NCBI GenBank assembly: GCA_913063155.1
Contig: CAJXYU010000004.1
Location: 186,001-250,000, forward strand
DNA: 64,000 bases
Source: an uncultured Desulfovibrio sp.
GTDB lineage: Bacteria > Desulfobacterota > Desulfovibrionia > Desulfovibrionales > Desulfovibrionaceae
Direction of reading: 5' to 3'
The position numbers and the translations under genes were made by a program. Shown one piece after another: positions 26,779-35,180 of this stretch (the first letter of the stretch is position 1; every line of letters starts with the position of its first letter). The notes below the pieces were generated by a model. That model worked only from the letters and a program-made list of their open reading frames with translations. It was not told where the DNA came from and did no database searches.

Positions 26779-29358
26779 TCACCGCTGGGAAGCGATGCGT
26801 TCAAACTCCTGACAGTGCTCATATATTTGAGCGTCGTTGACCATGGCGACATCGAGCTGGCGGGTATAGGCCACCAATATGCCGAGAATGCGCAGAAGCC
26901 CGTTTAAGTCACGGGCCACCCCGCCTTTGGCGCGGGCCACCACGAGATCATCTTTAAGAGTTACGGAAAAATCAAAATTCCCGAGCACTTCCGAAAGGAA
27001 CCTGGCCCGGCGGGATCGGCGCGTAACACCGGTAACGCCTCCGGCAAACCTGAATTGTACACTGTTTGCGGAACCGTCTTCGCTCTCATAGCAGTCGATG
27101 AGCGTGAAGTGATAGCCGAGCCGCAAGCTCAGATGCAGATAGTGATCCGAGATAACGGCCAAATTCTTGCCCATACGGTGGGGACTGCCTGCGTCTCCCG
27201 AGAAAGTCCGGGTCATGCTCGACATGAAGCTTGAAAAGTCCACCGGCACGGGAGTCGACTCCCAGACGCCCTCCAGGGTCACCCCTTCGACGAAAGCATG
27301 CAACGGCTCGGAGTTGACCTGCTCCGGTTTGATGGTCCGTCGCCTGTTTTCTTCCGAATCGCCCGAACACTCGGGCGCCAGACCACCGCCGATGTCAAGA
27401 ACAACCAAATCAAGCGGCACCGGCAACTCGAGCCGTCCTCCGGGGCAGGCATCACTGGCGCCGGATCTGTAGGGAATCTCCGTCAAAATCTGCACGGCCT
27501 TTTCATGAATGAACCGGGCGATGTCGTGCAATGTCCGGCATCCCTGCGGCGTGAAGTCCGCCGCCTGCGGATCGATGAGATACAACGGCTCGATGAGTTT
27601 GAGCATCCGCCGCAACAGGCGATATTCATATGTCTCTTCCATGTGGTCGCACATGAAATCGTGCAGCCGAAGCTCCCGCACCAGCCCCTGGTATACGGTC
27701 TTCTGTTCGGCATCGAGGGTCACGGTCTCACCTTCATGCAGCACAAGGGTTGCCAAACTGGCGTTGAGCAACGCCGGAACCCTGTACTCGCGGGCGATGG
27801 TGGCCATATGCCCCAACGGAGAGCCTATATCCGTGATGATCCCGGCTGCTCTGGGCAAGATCGCTGCATATTGGGGAGAGGAGAGATGAGCCACTATCAC
27901 CCCGCCGGTCGGAAATTCCGAAAGATCGCGTCCCTCCCAGGCCACGAAGACAGGCCCGGAACCGACTCCCTGCTGGGCTACGTCACCCTCGCCGCTCAGA
28001 AGTACCGGATACCGCTTCAAAACGTCGCTCAGATCCGGAGGCTGGGTTTCGTCACAAATTTCGAGACGCAATGGCCGAGCCTGGAGCACAATCAGCTTTC
28101 CCGAAGTATCAAAGACAAACTCAATATCCTGAGGTCCCTTGAAATACTGTTCCAGCCGGACGGCGGTGTCCGCAATAAGGCCGATTTCATCAGGAGACAG
28201 GCTGGGGACATCGCATAAGGCGCCGGAAACGGAATCCCTGGCGACTCCTCCCCCGGAAGCACTGCGCAGGGCTGTTGCCTTGTGCGCCACGGTCTGAGAC
28301 AGAATCGCGTGACCGGGGCTGCGGGAGACAAGAAGCCGGTCCACCTCGACCTCGCCCGCAACAACCGGCGAGCCGAGCCCCCAAGTCGATGCGATTTCCA
28401 CGGCATTGACGTCACGATTCACAGGAGAAAGACTATAAACCACCCCACTGGTCCGGGCGTCCACCATGGCCTGCACGGAAACGGCCATGAACACTTCGTC
28501 CAATTTGAAACCGAACTCCCGCCGATACTCCATGGCAACTGGGGAATAGGTACTGGCCAAGACTTTCTTGTAGGCGTCGAACAGATCTTCGGGCAAGACA
28601 TTGAGAAAGCTTTCATATTGTCCGGCAAAAGAAAGATCGCCGTCTTCTCCCCAAGCGCTGCTGCGGACAGCCAGACGCAGTTCTCCATCTCCGAACTTCC
28701 GGTGCAGCGCTTCCATTTCTCGTGCCAGGGCCTTACGCAGCCGCCCGGGGATGGTCCCGCTGAGAATCTGCGAACGGATTCCGCCCGAAGCCTCCTGCGC
28801 TGTCATGGCCCCGGCAAGCCAGGACTGTTCGTTACTCAGGATCTCGGCCTCAAGGTCGTTATATTCCACAAACAACCGATAAGCCGAAGTGGTTACGGCG
28901 AACCCCGGCGGGACCTCGGCCGCCGACGCCTCGGCGATCATCGCCAGCCTGACGCTTTTGGCCCCGGCCGAATCCATGTCGTTATGACCGATGGCGTCGA
29001 AGGGGATTGCCATGACATCCGGCAGGACCGGGCGTCTCTCCAATTCGCTCTCGAGTTTGTTCCGGACATTCCGAAAACTGTCGTACAACGCGGGATAGCG
29101 GCCGGGCGCCATGGCATCGAAGGCATCGAGCAACTCCCTGACGGTATCCATAATGTATTGTTTTGAACTCCGCAGGTATTGCAGGTCGAAGATGTAATCG
29201 CCGCCAAGCTTGTCGTGCATGGAGGCGATGGTCGTCAGGACACGGTTGTTCAGCTCCAGCACGTGCTGGAATCGGCTGAAGAGGGCGGCGAGGGAAACAC
29301 GTTCCCTGCGCCGCCGGTGCAACCATCTGGTGCGGATATGGTCGAACAACCCGAACAT
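26779..29358 (-). CDS. PEP synthase-like protein: ATP-grasp and phosphohistidine domains with novel C-terminus
   Basis: The 859-residue protein has a helical N-terminus (1-110), a PPDK/PpsA-type ATP-binding domain (about 130-440) with VPPGFAVTTSAYRLFVEY, LAVRSSAWGEDGDLSFAGQY and LQARPLRL, and a swivelling phosphohistidine domain (about 480-560) with GSPLGHMATIAREYRVPALL, whose His is the likely phospho-carrier. The PEP/pyruvate TIM-barrel of true PEP synthase is missing. Residues 600-859 form a domain I do not recognise. It could phosphorylate a small molecule or protein, as rifampicin phosphotransferase does. GGAAG precedes the ATG. It sits between the receiver gene and the TIGR02186 gene. 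Confidence 0.72.
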   Translation of the reverse strand: MFGLFDHIRTRWLHRRRRERVSLAALFSRFQHVLELNNRVLTTIASMHDKLGGDYIFDLQYLRSSKQYIMDTVRELLDAFDAMAPGRYPALYDSFRNVRNKLESELERRPVLPDVMAIPFDAIGHNDMDSAGAKSVRLAMIAEASAAEVPPGFAVTTSAYRLFVEYNDLEAEILSNEQSWLAGAMTAQEASGGIRSQILSGTIPGRLRKALAREMEALHRKFGDGELRLAVRSSAWGEDGDLSFAGQYESFLNVLPEDLFDAYKKVLASTYSPVAMEYRREFGFKLDEVFMAVSVQAMVDARTSGVVYSLSPVNRDVNAVEIASTWGLGSPVVAGEVEVDRLLVSRSPGHAILSQTVAHKATALRSASGGGVARDSVSGALCDVPSLSPDEIGLIADTAVRLEQYFKGPQDIEFVFDTSGKLIVLQARPLRLEICDETQPPDLSDVLKRYPVLLSGEGDVAQQGVGSGPVFVAWEGRDLSEFPTGGVIVAHLSSPQYAAILPRAAGIITDIGSPLGHMATIAREYRVPALLNASLATLVLHEGETVTLDAEQKTVYQGLVRELRLHDFMCDHMEETYEYRLLRRMLKLIEPLYLIDPQAADFTPQGCRTLHDIARFIHEKAVQILTEIPYRSGASDACPGGRLELPVPLDLVVLDIGGGLAPECSGDSEENRRRTIKPEQVNSEPLHAFVEGVTLEGVWESTPVPVDFSSFMSSMTRTFSGDAGSPHRMGKNLAVISDHYLHLSLRLGYHFTLIDCYESEDGSANSVQFRFAGGVTGVTRRSRRARFLSEVLGNFDFSVTLKDDLVVARAKGGVARDLNGLLRILGILVAYTRQLDVAMVNDAQIYEHCQEFERIASQR

Positions 29359-29372
29359 CAGTGCTTCCCGCC

Positions 29373-30107
29373 CTAGTGTGCGCCGCCACGTTCCTTGAAG
29401 AGCATGCTCATGAGCAAGCCGGCAAGAATGGCGATGATGACAGCCGCAACTCCGTACAGCAGGGAGTGATCGAAAGCCAACTTGGCAAGAAAGGCAGGCA
29501 GACCGGTCAGTTTGGTATGCAGTTCCTCGGAGGCTTCATCCAAAACCTTGCCGTCTTTGACCGCAAGGACCTCCACCCTGTACACTCCCTGGTGCATTGC
29601 AGATGGGATCGCCAATTCCGCGGTGAACGGTCGCATGCCGTTTTCAGAAGTTTCGTAATGCACCACGTTGTCCTCGACCTGATAGAAGCCATCATGCTCC
29701 ATGAGTTTGATGAACTCGTCGAAGACCTGATCGCCGGTGTCGCCCTTGACCGCCTTGAAAGCGAGATCGGAGTGTTCCCAATCGGTATGACCGGTTCCGT
29801 CCGTGCCCACCAGGAAAACGTCAGGAACGCCTTTGACCTCAACAGTCTTAAGGTTCATCCACAACAGGCCGAGCGCCTTTCCCTTTTCCTTGAATGTTTC
29901 GTTACGAGGCTCGCCCATAAGGCGGACCATGGCCGTAGTTCCCTCTGGGACCTCACCGGCGACAGCAACTCTCATACCGTTGAACCCGGCGCCGATTCCC
30001 ACCAGGTTCGGCCTGATGGTCAGGCTCGGCCGAGCAGAGGCAAAGGACATTCCGGACAAAAGGAGGACGGCGAGAAAGGCCAAGCATATGGAAATGAGCT
30101 TTCGCAT
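29373..30107 (-). CDS. TIGR02186-family membrane-anchored periplasmic protein
   Basis: A signal peptide (LISICLAFLAVLLLSGMSFA) is followed by beta-rich segments typical of TIGR02186 (NLVGIGAGFNGMRVAVAGEV; FTAELAIPSAMHQGVYRVEV) and a C-terminal helix (LLYGVAAVIIAILAGLLMSM). The family is commonly encoded beside TauE/SafE permeases, as here, where AGGAGG and the start follow the permease stop by two bases. It is probably a partner of the exporter on the periplasmic side. Its biochemical role is not known. Confidence 0.8.
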   Translation of the reverse strand: MRKLISICLAFLAVLLLSGMSFASARPSLTIRPNLVGIGAGFNGMRVAVAGEVPEGTTAMVRLMGEPRNETFKEKGKALGLLWMNLKTVEVKGVPDVFLVGTDGTGHTDWEHSDLAFKAVKGDTGDQVFDEFIKLMEHDGFYQVEDNVVHYETSENGMRPFTAELAIPSAMHQGVYRVEVLAVKDGKVLDEASEELHTKLTGLPAFLAKLAFDHSLLYGVAAVIIAILAGLLMSMLFKERGGAH

Positions 30108-30109
30108 GA

Positions 30110-31039
30110 CTAGTGACCTCCTGTGGCGGCAAGCAGCACGTCGGGCGTGAGCAGCAGATTGAGAAGCATCTTGACCATAACGGCAAGCACCAGCACTGCC
30201 AGCAGAATCTTGAGTTGTTCGCCCTTGAGCTTGCGGCTGATACGGGTGCCGAACTGGGCGCCCAACGTGGATCCGAGCAGCAACAGGACCGCGAGCACGA
30301 AGTCCACGGTATGGTTGGTGTAGGACTGCAGGATGGTCACGTTGATGCAGGTGAACAGAATCTGGAACAGGCTGGTTCCGACTACGACATGCATGGGCAT
30401 ACGCAACAGGTAAACCATGATCGGGACCATGATGAAGCCGCCGCCGACGCCCATGATGGCCGCCAAAACGCCGACCAGGACGCCCAGCACCAACGGCATG
30501 AGCATGGACAGGCGCACGCCGGATTTGACGAAGTCTGTCTGGAACGGCAGTTTTTCCAACATGACGGTGTAGCGGGATTTCTTTGCGGGACTCCCGGCGA
30601 CCGCTGCCTCCGGGGCTTTCTTGCGCATACTCTGAATGCTTTCAAGAAACATGTACGAGCCGACACCACCGAGCATGAGCACGTAGGTGACGTTGATCAG
30701 GAAATCGGCGTTTCCCATGGCCCGAAGCATCTTGATGACCTGAACACCGGCAAATCCGCCAAGGATGCCGCCGATAAGCAACAAAATACCCATTTTGAAA
30801 TCCACATTGCCAAGCCGGTAGTGAGCCAGGCAGCCGGATGTGGACGCCCCTACGATCTGATTGGAGTCCGAGGCCGCGGCAACGGTCGGCGGAATGCCGA
30901 ACATGATCAGCAACGGTGTCATCAGGAAACCGCCGCCGACCCCGAAAATGCCGGACAGCAGGCCAACGAACCCTCCCAGAACAAAGACCAGGAACACATT
31001 GACGCTATTCCCGGCAATGGGAAGATACATATGAAGCAT
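30110..31039 (-). CDS. TauE/SafE-family sulfite/organosulfonate exporter
   Basis: The 309-residue protein has about eight membrane helices in two repeats, each beginning with a glycine-rich motif: GGFVGLLSGIFGVGGGFLMT and GVLVGVLAAIMGVGGGFIMV. This duplication is the hallmark of the TauE/SafE family, which exports sulfite, sulfoacetate or other sulfur oxyanions. A cytoplasmic loop of about 40 residues separates the halves. The ATG at 31039 has AGGAG five bases upstream; an upstream TTG is possible. The operon context links sulfur-anion export to stress proteins. Confidence 0.87.
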   Translation of the reverse strand: MLHMYLPIAGNSVNVFLVFVLGGFVGLLSGIFGVGGGFLMTPLLIMFGIPPTVAAASDSNQIVGASTSGCLAHYRLGNVDFKMGILLLIGGILGGFAGVQVIKMLRAMGNADFLINVTYVLMLGGVGSYMFLESIQSMRKKAPEAAVAGSPAKKSRYTVMLEKLPFQTDFVKSGVRLSMLMPLVLGVLVGVLAAIMGVGGGFIMVPIMVYLLRMPMHVVVGTSLFQILFTCINVTILQSYTNHTVDFVLAVLLLLGSTLGAQFGTRISRKLKGEQLKILLAVLVLAVMVKMLLNLLLTPDVLLAATGGH

Positions 31040-31160
31040 CAATACTCCTCCACAAGTTAAATTCCATTATCCGGCCCAGCTCGGCCCGAAGGCCAAGCGG
31101 CAGGCCGCGCCCATGCCGTCTACTGCGCCCACACATCTCACAAAGGCAGTTGCAAGCGTT

Positions 31161-31592
31161 TTACTTTCGCCTGCCGCGTGCGGACACCTTCTGCACGACC
31201 TCCACCTCGCAGCGGGTCGTGGTGTTCACTCTGTCAATTATCTTCATCAGCTTCGCATAAGAGGGATGACTGCCGGCTTGAGGTGCGCCGATGAACAACC
31301 TGGAGATATTGTTTTGAAGAATGAATTTGGGAATCTCTTCTTCCATCCTGCCGTGCACCACATAAAAGTCGAGCCGCATGTTGTCAGACCGGCCTTCAGC
31401 CAAAATAGACTCCAGCCGCTTTTCCGGCGACCCGATCCACTCCTCGGACTCATCCGGGCCGTCATCAATCTCTTCATCAACAACCATGAGAAGCGAGACG
31501 TTGACAGCGATGCGGCTGGTCAGCCCCATGGCGTAATAAGCCAACCAAAGACTGGATTCCGATTTGTCCACTATGATGAGTACATTCTTCAT
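31161..31592 (-). CDS. Universal stress protein (single domain), first gene of sigma-54-type operon
   Basis: The 143-residue product starts MKNVLIIVDKSESSLWLAYY, a Usp N-terminus, and ends with an EVEVVQ strand. The nucleotide-binding region reads RLFIGAPQAGSHPS, a partial match to the ATP-binding loop. I take ATG 31592 with GGAAG just upstream. A sigma-54-like promoter at 31632-31617 would start transcription about 14 bases before the ATG. It is separated from the TauE gene by 121 bp. Confidence 0.75.
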   Translation of the reverse strand: MKNVLIIVDKSESSLWLAYYAMGLTSRIAVNVSLLMVVDEEIDDGPDESEEWIGSPEKRLESILAEGRSDNMRLDFYVVHGRMEEEIPKFILQNNISRLFIGAPQAGSHPSYAKLMKIIDRVNTTTRCEVEVVQKVSARGRRK

Positions 31593-31616
31593 GCTAGCTT
31601 CCGTCCCTCCGCCTAA

Positions 31617-31632
31617 AGCAAGGCCAATGCCG
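31617..31632 (-). promoter_or_regulatory. Sigma-54 (-24/-12) promoter for the stress/export operon
   Basis: The minus strand reads CGGCATTGGCCTTGCT. GG and GC are at the exact sigma-54 spacing and the -12 element TTGCT is consensus; the -24 element has mismatches (CGGCAT versus TGGCAC). The nearest encoded activator is the sigma-54-dependent regulator at 32069-33427. Confidence 0.6.
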
Positions 31633-31724
31633 GCCAAGCGCAAACGACTGAATCAATAACCACTTGTAATATTTATTTTTTTAAAGAAACAAAGAAGCGG
31701 CAAGGGACAACTCGCGATCATTTG

Positions 31725-31740
31725 TGTTTCAAAATGAACA
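31725..31740. promoter_or_regulatory. Palindromic operator site 1 (candidate UAS)
   Basis: TGTTTCAAAATGAACA is an inverted repeat (TGTTTCA/TGAACA) identical to site 3 and closely related to site 2. It lies about 95-110 bp upstream of the sigma-54-type promoter, as expected for enhancer binding. Confidence 0.55.
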
Positions 31741-31870
31741 ACAAGAAAGAATCATGAAGGCTGGGTGGCATCCAACGGACGGGCGCTTTACAGCAAGCAT
31801 AACACACTTGATTATAATGTTTTTTTTTCAGAAAGAGAGGAGTTTTATATGTCGAGACAAACACGAAGAG

Positions 31871-31886
31871 TGTTTCATTTTGAACA
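31871..31886. promoter_or_regulatory. Palindromic operator site 2 (candidate UAS)
   Basis: TGTTTCATTTTGAACA keeps both half-sites of sites 1 and 3 with an altered centre (TTT instead of AAA), which suggests conservation of the arms rather than simple duplication. Confidence 0.55.
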
Positions 31887-31934
31887 ACATGACTTGCGCC
31901 GAGAAAAAGATATTCACTCGACAGACGGTCAATA

Positions 31935-31950
31935 TGTTTCAAAATGAACA
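31935..31950. promoter_or_regulatory. Palindromic operator site 3 (candidate UAS)
   Basis: TGTTTCAAAATGAACA repeats site 1 exactly and continues ACA as site 1 does. The interval 31593-32068 otherwise contains no convincing gene; it is AT-rich regulatory DNA. Confidence 0.55.
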
Positions 31951-32068
31951 ACAGACCAAGACCCGCCTGCAGGATCATCCATACGGGAAATATTTTTTAC
32001 GCGGCAAGAAAGAGAGGCGGCATGCGAGCCACAAGGAGGCATATGTCCAAACTCGCTGCGAAAAGAAA

Positions 32069-33427
32069 CTAATCGTCGTCAGAATCCAGACCGTATTTCT
32101 TGAGCCGCCGCCAGAGAGTTGTCCGGGGTATGCCAAGGATGGAGCAGGCCACTCCCTTGTTGTTGCCCGCGGCCTCCATGACATGTTGTATATGCCGCCG
32201 CTCAACCTCTTCCAAAGGAAGCAGGCCGAGCGCGCCGAGATTGCTGAAGGAAAGGTTGAGCAGGTCGGGCGGGAGCTCACGCATTCCGATGGTATCTCCA
32301 TCGGCGAGAGCCACGGCGCGCTGAATGATGTTTTCCAGTTCGCGCACGTTTCCAGGATAATTATATTGTGTCAGGATCTCCATGACCTGGGGAGAGATGG
32401 ATTGAACCGATTTGCCGAAACGGGCATTGAAAGTCCCCAGAAAATGATTGGCCAGAAGCGGAATATCTTCTTTCCGCTCCGCCAGTGCGGGAAGATAGAT
32501 CCTGACAACATTCAAGCGGTAAAACAAATCCTCGCGAAACTCACCCGCGGCCATGGCTTCCTGCAAATCCTTGTTGGTGGCTGCTATGATGCGGATGTCC
32601 AGGTCGACATGCTGAGTTCCCCCTACCCGCAGGATTCGCCGCTCCTGAATGACATGCAACAGCTTGACCTGCATGTTCAGAGGCATCTCGCCGATCTCGT
32701 CGAGAAACACCGTGCCGCCGTTTGCGGACTCCAGCAGGCCGATCTTTGTGGCTGTCGCGCCTGTGAACGCTCCCTTCTCGTGGCCGAAGAGCTCGCTGGA
32801 GATCAACTCCTCCGTGAATCCACCGCAGTTGAACGACACAAAGGTCTTGTCCTTCCGGGGACTCAAGTCATGGATGACCTTGGCGGCCCGTTCCTTCCCC
32901 GTTCCGGTATCCGCCTGAAGCAAAACATTGCAGTTGACGCCGGCGACCTTGCGAATCATGGCAAACACATCAAGCATGACCTTGCTGGCGCCCAGGAAGT
33001 CCTTGAAGGGAGGAGCCTCGTCCAAGGCGTCTTTGAGCCGCCGGTTCTCTTCACGCAGTTCAAGCTTTTCCAAAGCCTCGCGGGCCACGGTCTTCAATTC
33101 CTGTAACCGGAAGGGCTTGACGATATAGTTGGCGGCCCCCTTGGCCGTGGCTTCAACGGCCGAGGGGATGCTGCCATGACCGGTGATGATTACGGCTTCA
33201 ACATTTTCAAAGTTGGTCTTGACCGTCTCCAGAATATCGATACCGTTCATATCCGGCAATTTGAGATCGATGAAGACGAGTTGAAACGGGGCCTCGGCCA
33301 TGCGGGCCAGGAAACGATGCCCCAATCCGAAGGATTCCACTTCAAACCCGAGCTTTTCCAAAGCCCTTGCCACAAGTTTGGCTGCCTGAGACTCGTCATC
33401 GACTACAGCCGCGCGAAAAGACCGCAT
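32069..33427 (-). CDS. Sigma-54-dependent response regulator (NtrC family)
   Basis: Three domains are clear. A receiver has VVDDESQ and phosphoacceptor LVFIDLKLPDMNG. An AAA+ domain has Walker A LLQADTGTGKE, the sigma-54 contact loop KGAFTGATA, Walker B GGTVFLDEIGEMP and arginine finger region EFREDLFYRLNV. A Fis-type helix-turn-helix ends the protein (KGVACSILGIPRTTLWRRL). At 452 residues it is a typical activator. The start at 33427 shares its A with the kinase stop (TGATG), preceded by GGAGG. It probably binds the palindromes at 31725-31950 and drives the stress/export operon. Confidence 0.93.
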   Translation of the reverse strand: MRSFRAAVVDDESQAAKLVARALEKLGFEVESFGLGHRFLARMAEAPFQLVFIDLKLPDMNGIDILETVKTNFENVEAVIITGHGSIPSAVEATAKGAANYIVKPFRLQELKTVAREALEKLELREENRRLKDALDEAPPFKDFLGASKVMLDVFAMIRKVAGVNCNVLLQADTGTGKERAAKVIHDLSPRKDKTFVSFNCGGFTEELISSELFGHEKGAFTGATATKIGLLESANGGTVFLDEIGEMPLNMQVKLLHVIQERRILRVGGTQHVDLDIRIIAATNKDLQEAMAAGEFREDLFYRLNVVRIYLPALAERKEDIPLLANHFLGTFNARFGKSVQSISPQVMEILTQYNYPGNVRELENIIQRAVALADGDTIGMRELPPDLLNLSFSNLGALGLLPLEEVERRHIQHVMEAAGNNKGVACSILGIPRTTLWRRLKKYGLDSDDD

Positions 33428-34848
33428 CAGACTTCCTCCTTGTCGCCGATGACTGGCAGGCACACGGTAAAAGTCGTCCCCCTCCCTTCTCGGCTCTGCA
33501 CGTCAATGACCCCGCCATGTTTTTTAATGATGCCATAAATGATGGAAAGTCCCAGTCCTGTCCCCTTGCCCACGGGCTTGGTGGTGAAGAACGGATCGAA
33601 AATGCGGCTCAAAGTCTTCTTGTCCATACCGCAGCCGGTGTCCGTAACATCCACGCAAAGCATTTCCCCTTCAGTTCTGCCCCGTATGCGCAACACGCCT
33701 CCCGGGTCCATGGCCTGATCCGCATTGAGGAACAAATTGATGAACACCTGCTGCAAATAATGCATGTCCCCCCGTATATCAGGCAGATTCTCGGGAACAT
33801 CCTTCTCAACCTTGATGCCGTTCAGTGACAGCTGATTTCCAACCAGTCTGAGTGTCTGCGAAATGACCTTGAACATGCTCAGATGTGTCATCGGGCGCTG
33901 CTCATCACGAGAGAAGTCGAGAAGATTCCGAACCACCTCACTGGCCCGGGAGGTTTCATCGATGATATCACCCAGCATCTCCCGCACCTCTGCCTCGGAC
34001 AGTTCTTCCAAATCTTCCAACATGGTATCCGCAGTCAGGGAGACATTGTTCAACGGATTGTTCAACTCATGGGCGATCCCTGAAGTCAGAGTTCCGATGG
34101 AGACCAGTTTGCGTGCCTCGATGAGCTGCTCCTGGCGGGCGTCCAGTTGGTCGGCCATTCTTCGGAATGCGGAGCGCATGAGCACGGATATGGGGTCTTC
34201 GCTGGACAGGTGTTGAATGGCCTCGTAATCGCCCTTGGCCACACCTTCAGCGGCACGCTGTACATAGTTCAACCGCTCCAGCACTTTTCTCGCTTGCCAG
34301 ACATAAACCATGGTAATCGAAATCAGAATCAAAGCCATGACCGCCAGGGGCATGAACAGAATACGGTCCAGTGCGTCATGGATGATATGTTTTTTCCGAT
34401 TCAGCAGGGCCTGGACGGACTCCACCATTCTGGTTCCGTGCTGCCGGGTCTTGATGGCCACACCCTGATCCCCGTTGGCCAACGAATGAAGAAGCTTCCT
34501 GTATGCGGAGATATCGGCCCGCAGCGTCTCATAGCCCCCTTGTCCCATGATCTCCACGATCTTGGGCTGAAGCAGAACCACGGTCTTTTCAGCACGATCC
34601 AAATAGACCAAAGCCTCGCCCAAACTGTTCGGCTCCGGATAGAACATGAAATTCTTCTCGTACCTGCGGGTCTCAAGAATGTCGGAGACCACGTCATGAA
34701 ATTCATCCATGATGGTCAGCCGTTCCCTGAAGGCGGCTATGTTCCACCAGTACATTCCCATGGTCAGGAGCATAAAGAGAATAAAGGCGAGAATCACCAG
34801 AAACACTTTGAGCTTCAACGAATGCATACTTTCTCCCAAACAAATCAT
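33427..34848 (-). CDS. Membrane-bound sensor histidine kinase
   Basis: The protein has an N-terminal helix (LKVFLVILAFILFMLLTMGM), a periplasmic helical region of about 130 residues, a second helix (FMPLAVMALILISITMVYVW), a HAMP-like linker, a HisKA box GIAHELNNPLNN, an N box FINLFLNADQAM and G boxes DTGCGM and GKGTGLGLSII. It would phosphorylate the adjacent sigma-54 regulator. The periplasmic signal is unknown. I choose ATG 34848 (GGAGG seven bases upstream); ATG 34827 (GGGAG) is also credible. The stop overlaps the regulator start. Confidence 0.9.
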   Translation of the reverse strand: MICLGESMHSLKLKVFLVILAFILFMLLTMGMYWWNIAAFRERLTIMDEFHDVVSDILETRRYEKNFMFYPEPNSLGEALVYLDRAEKTVVLLQPKIVEIMGQGGYETLRADISAYRKLLHSLANGDQGVAIKTRQHGTRMVESVQALLNRKKHIIHDALDRILFMPLAVMALILISITMVYVWQARKVLERLNYVQRAAEGVAKGDYEAIQHLSSEDPISVLMRSAFRRMADQLDARQEQLIEARKLVSIGTLTSGIAHELNNPLNNVSLTADTMLEDLEELSEAEVREMLGDIIDETSRASEVVRNLLDFSRDEQRPMTHLSMFKVISQTLRLVGNQLSLNGIKVEKDVPENLPDIRGDMHYLQQVFINLFLNADQAMDPGGVLRIRGRTEGEMLCVDVTDTGCGMDKKTLSRIFDPFFTTKPVGKGTGLGLSIIYGIIKKHGGVIDVQSREGRGTTFTVCLPVIGDKEEV

Positions 34849-35180
34849 TCCCAGCCCTCCGGCAGGCAGGGAAGCCGCCCGAGCGCGCCCCGTACCTTCG
34901 CCCCAAACCACTCAAAAAATCAACTTCAAGTGCGAATCAATGCGGGAAAGACATTCAAATGCGCAGAAAAGTCGGTGCAATCACAAACACAGAGAAAATT
35001 CAAGGCTCTGTCATGCGTGGAGCCATCTCCCGTCTCCTCATTTCAGGCCTCGTAAAAATTATAACTCCCCTCACTCACTTTTCACTTGCATGCAGTGGAA
35101 ATGTTCTATCTATATCTGATTTAGAGAAGCCTCTTCTCATGTTCGTTTTCACAATATTTCATTCTTGCATGGTGGTGAAT
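34849..35180. other. Intergenic region between divergent kinase and glycogen operons
   Basis: These 330 bases separate divergently transcribed operons and must hold both promoters. I see no convincing gene. The frame of the debranching enzyme is open upstream to 34959 but has no ribosome site or family-like residues there. A weak promoter-like pair (TTGCAT, then TCTATA after 17 bp) lies near 35087-35115. Confidence 0.5.

Noticed and set aside
31725-31950. Repeats considered as a CRISPR remnant
   Set aside because: Units are 16 bp, unevenly spaced (146 and 64 bp) and palindromic; no cas genes. They fit operator sites better.
31718-31978. 86-codon minus-strand frame across the palindromic sites
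   Set aside because: Its repeated ILKH segments are simply the operator repeats translated, and there is no ribosome site.
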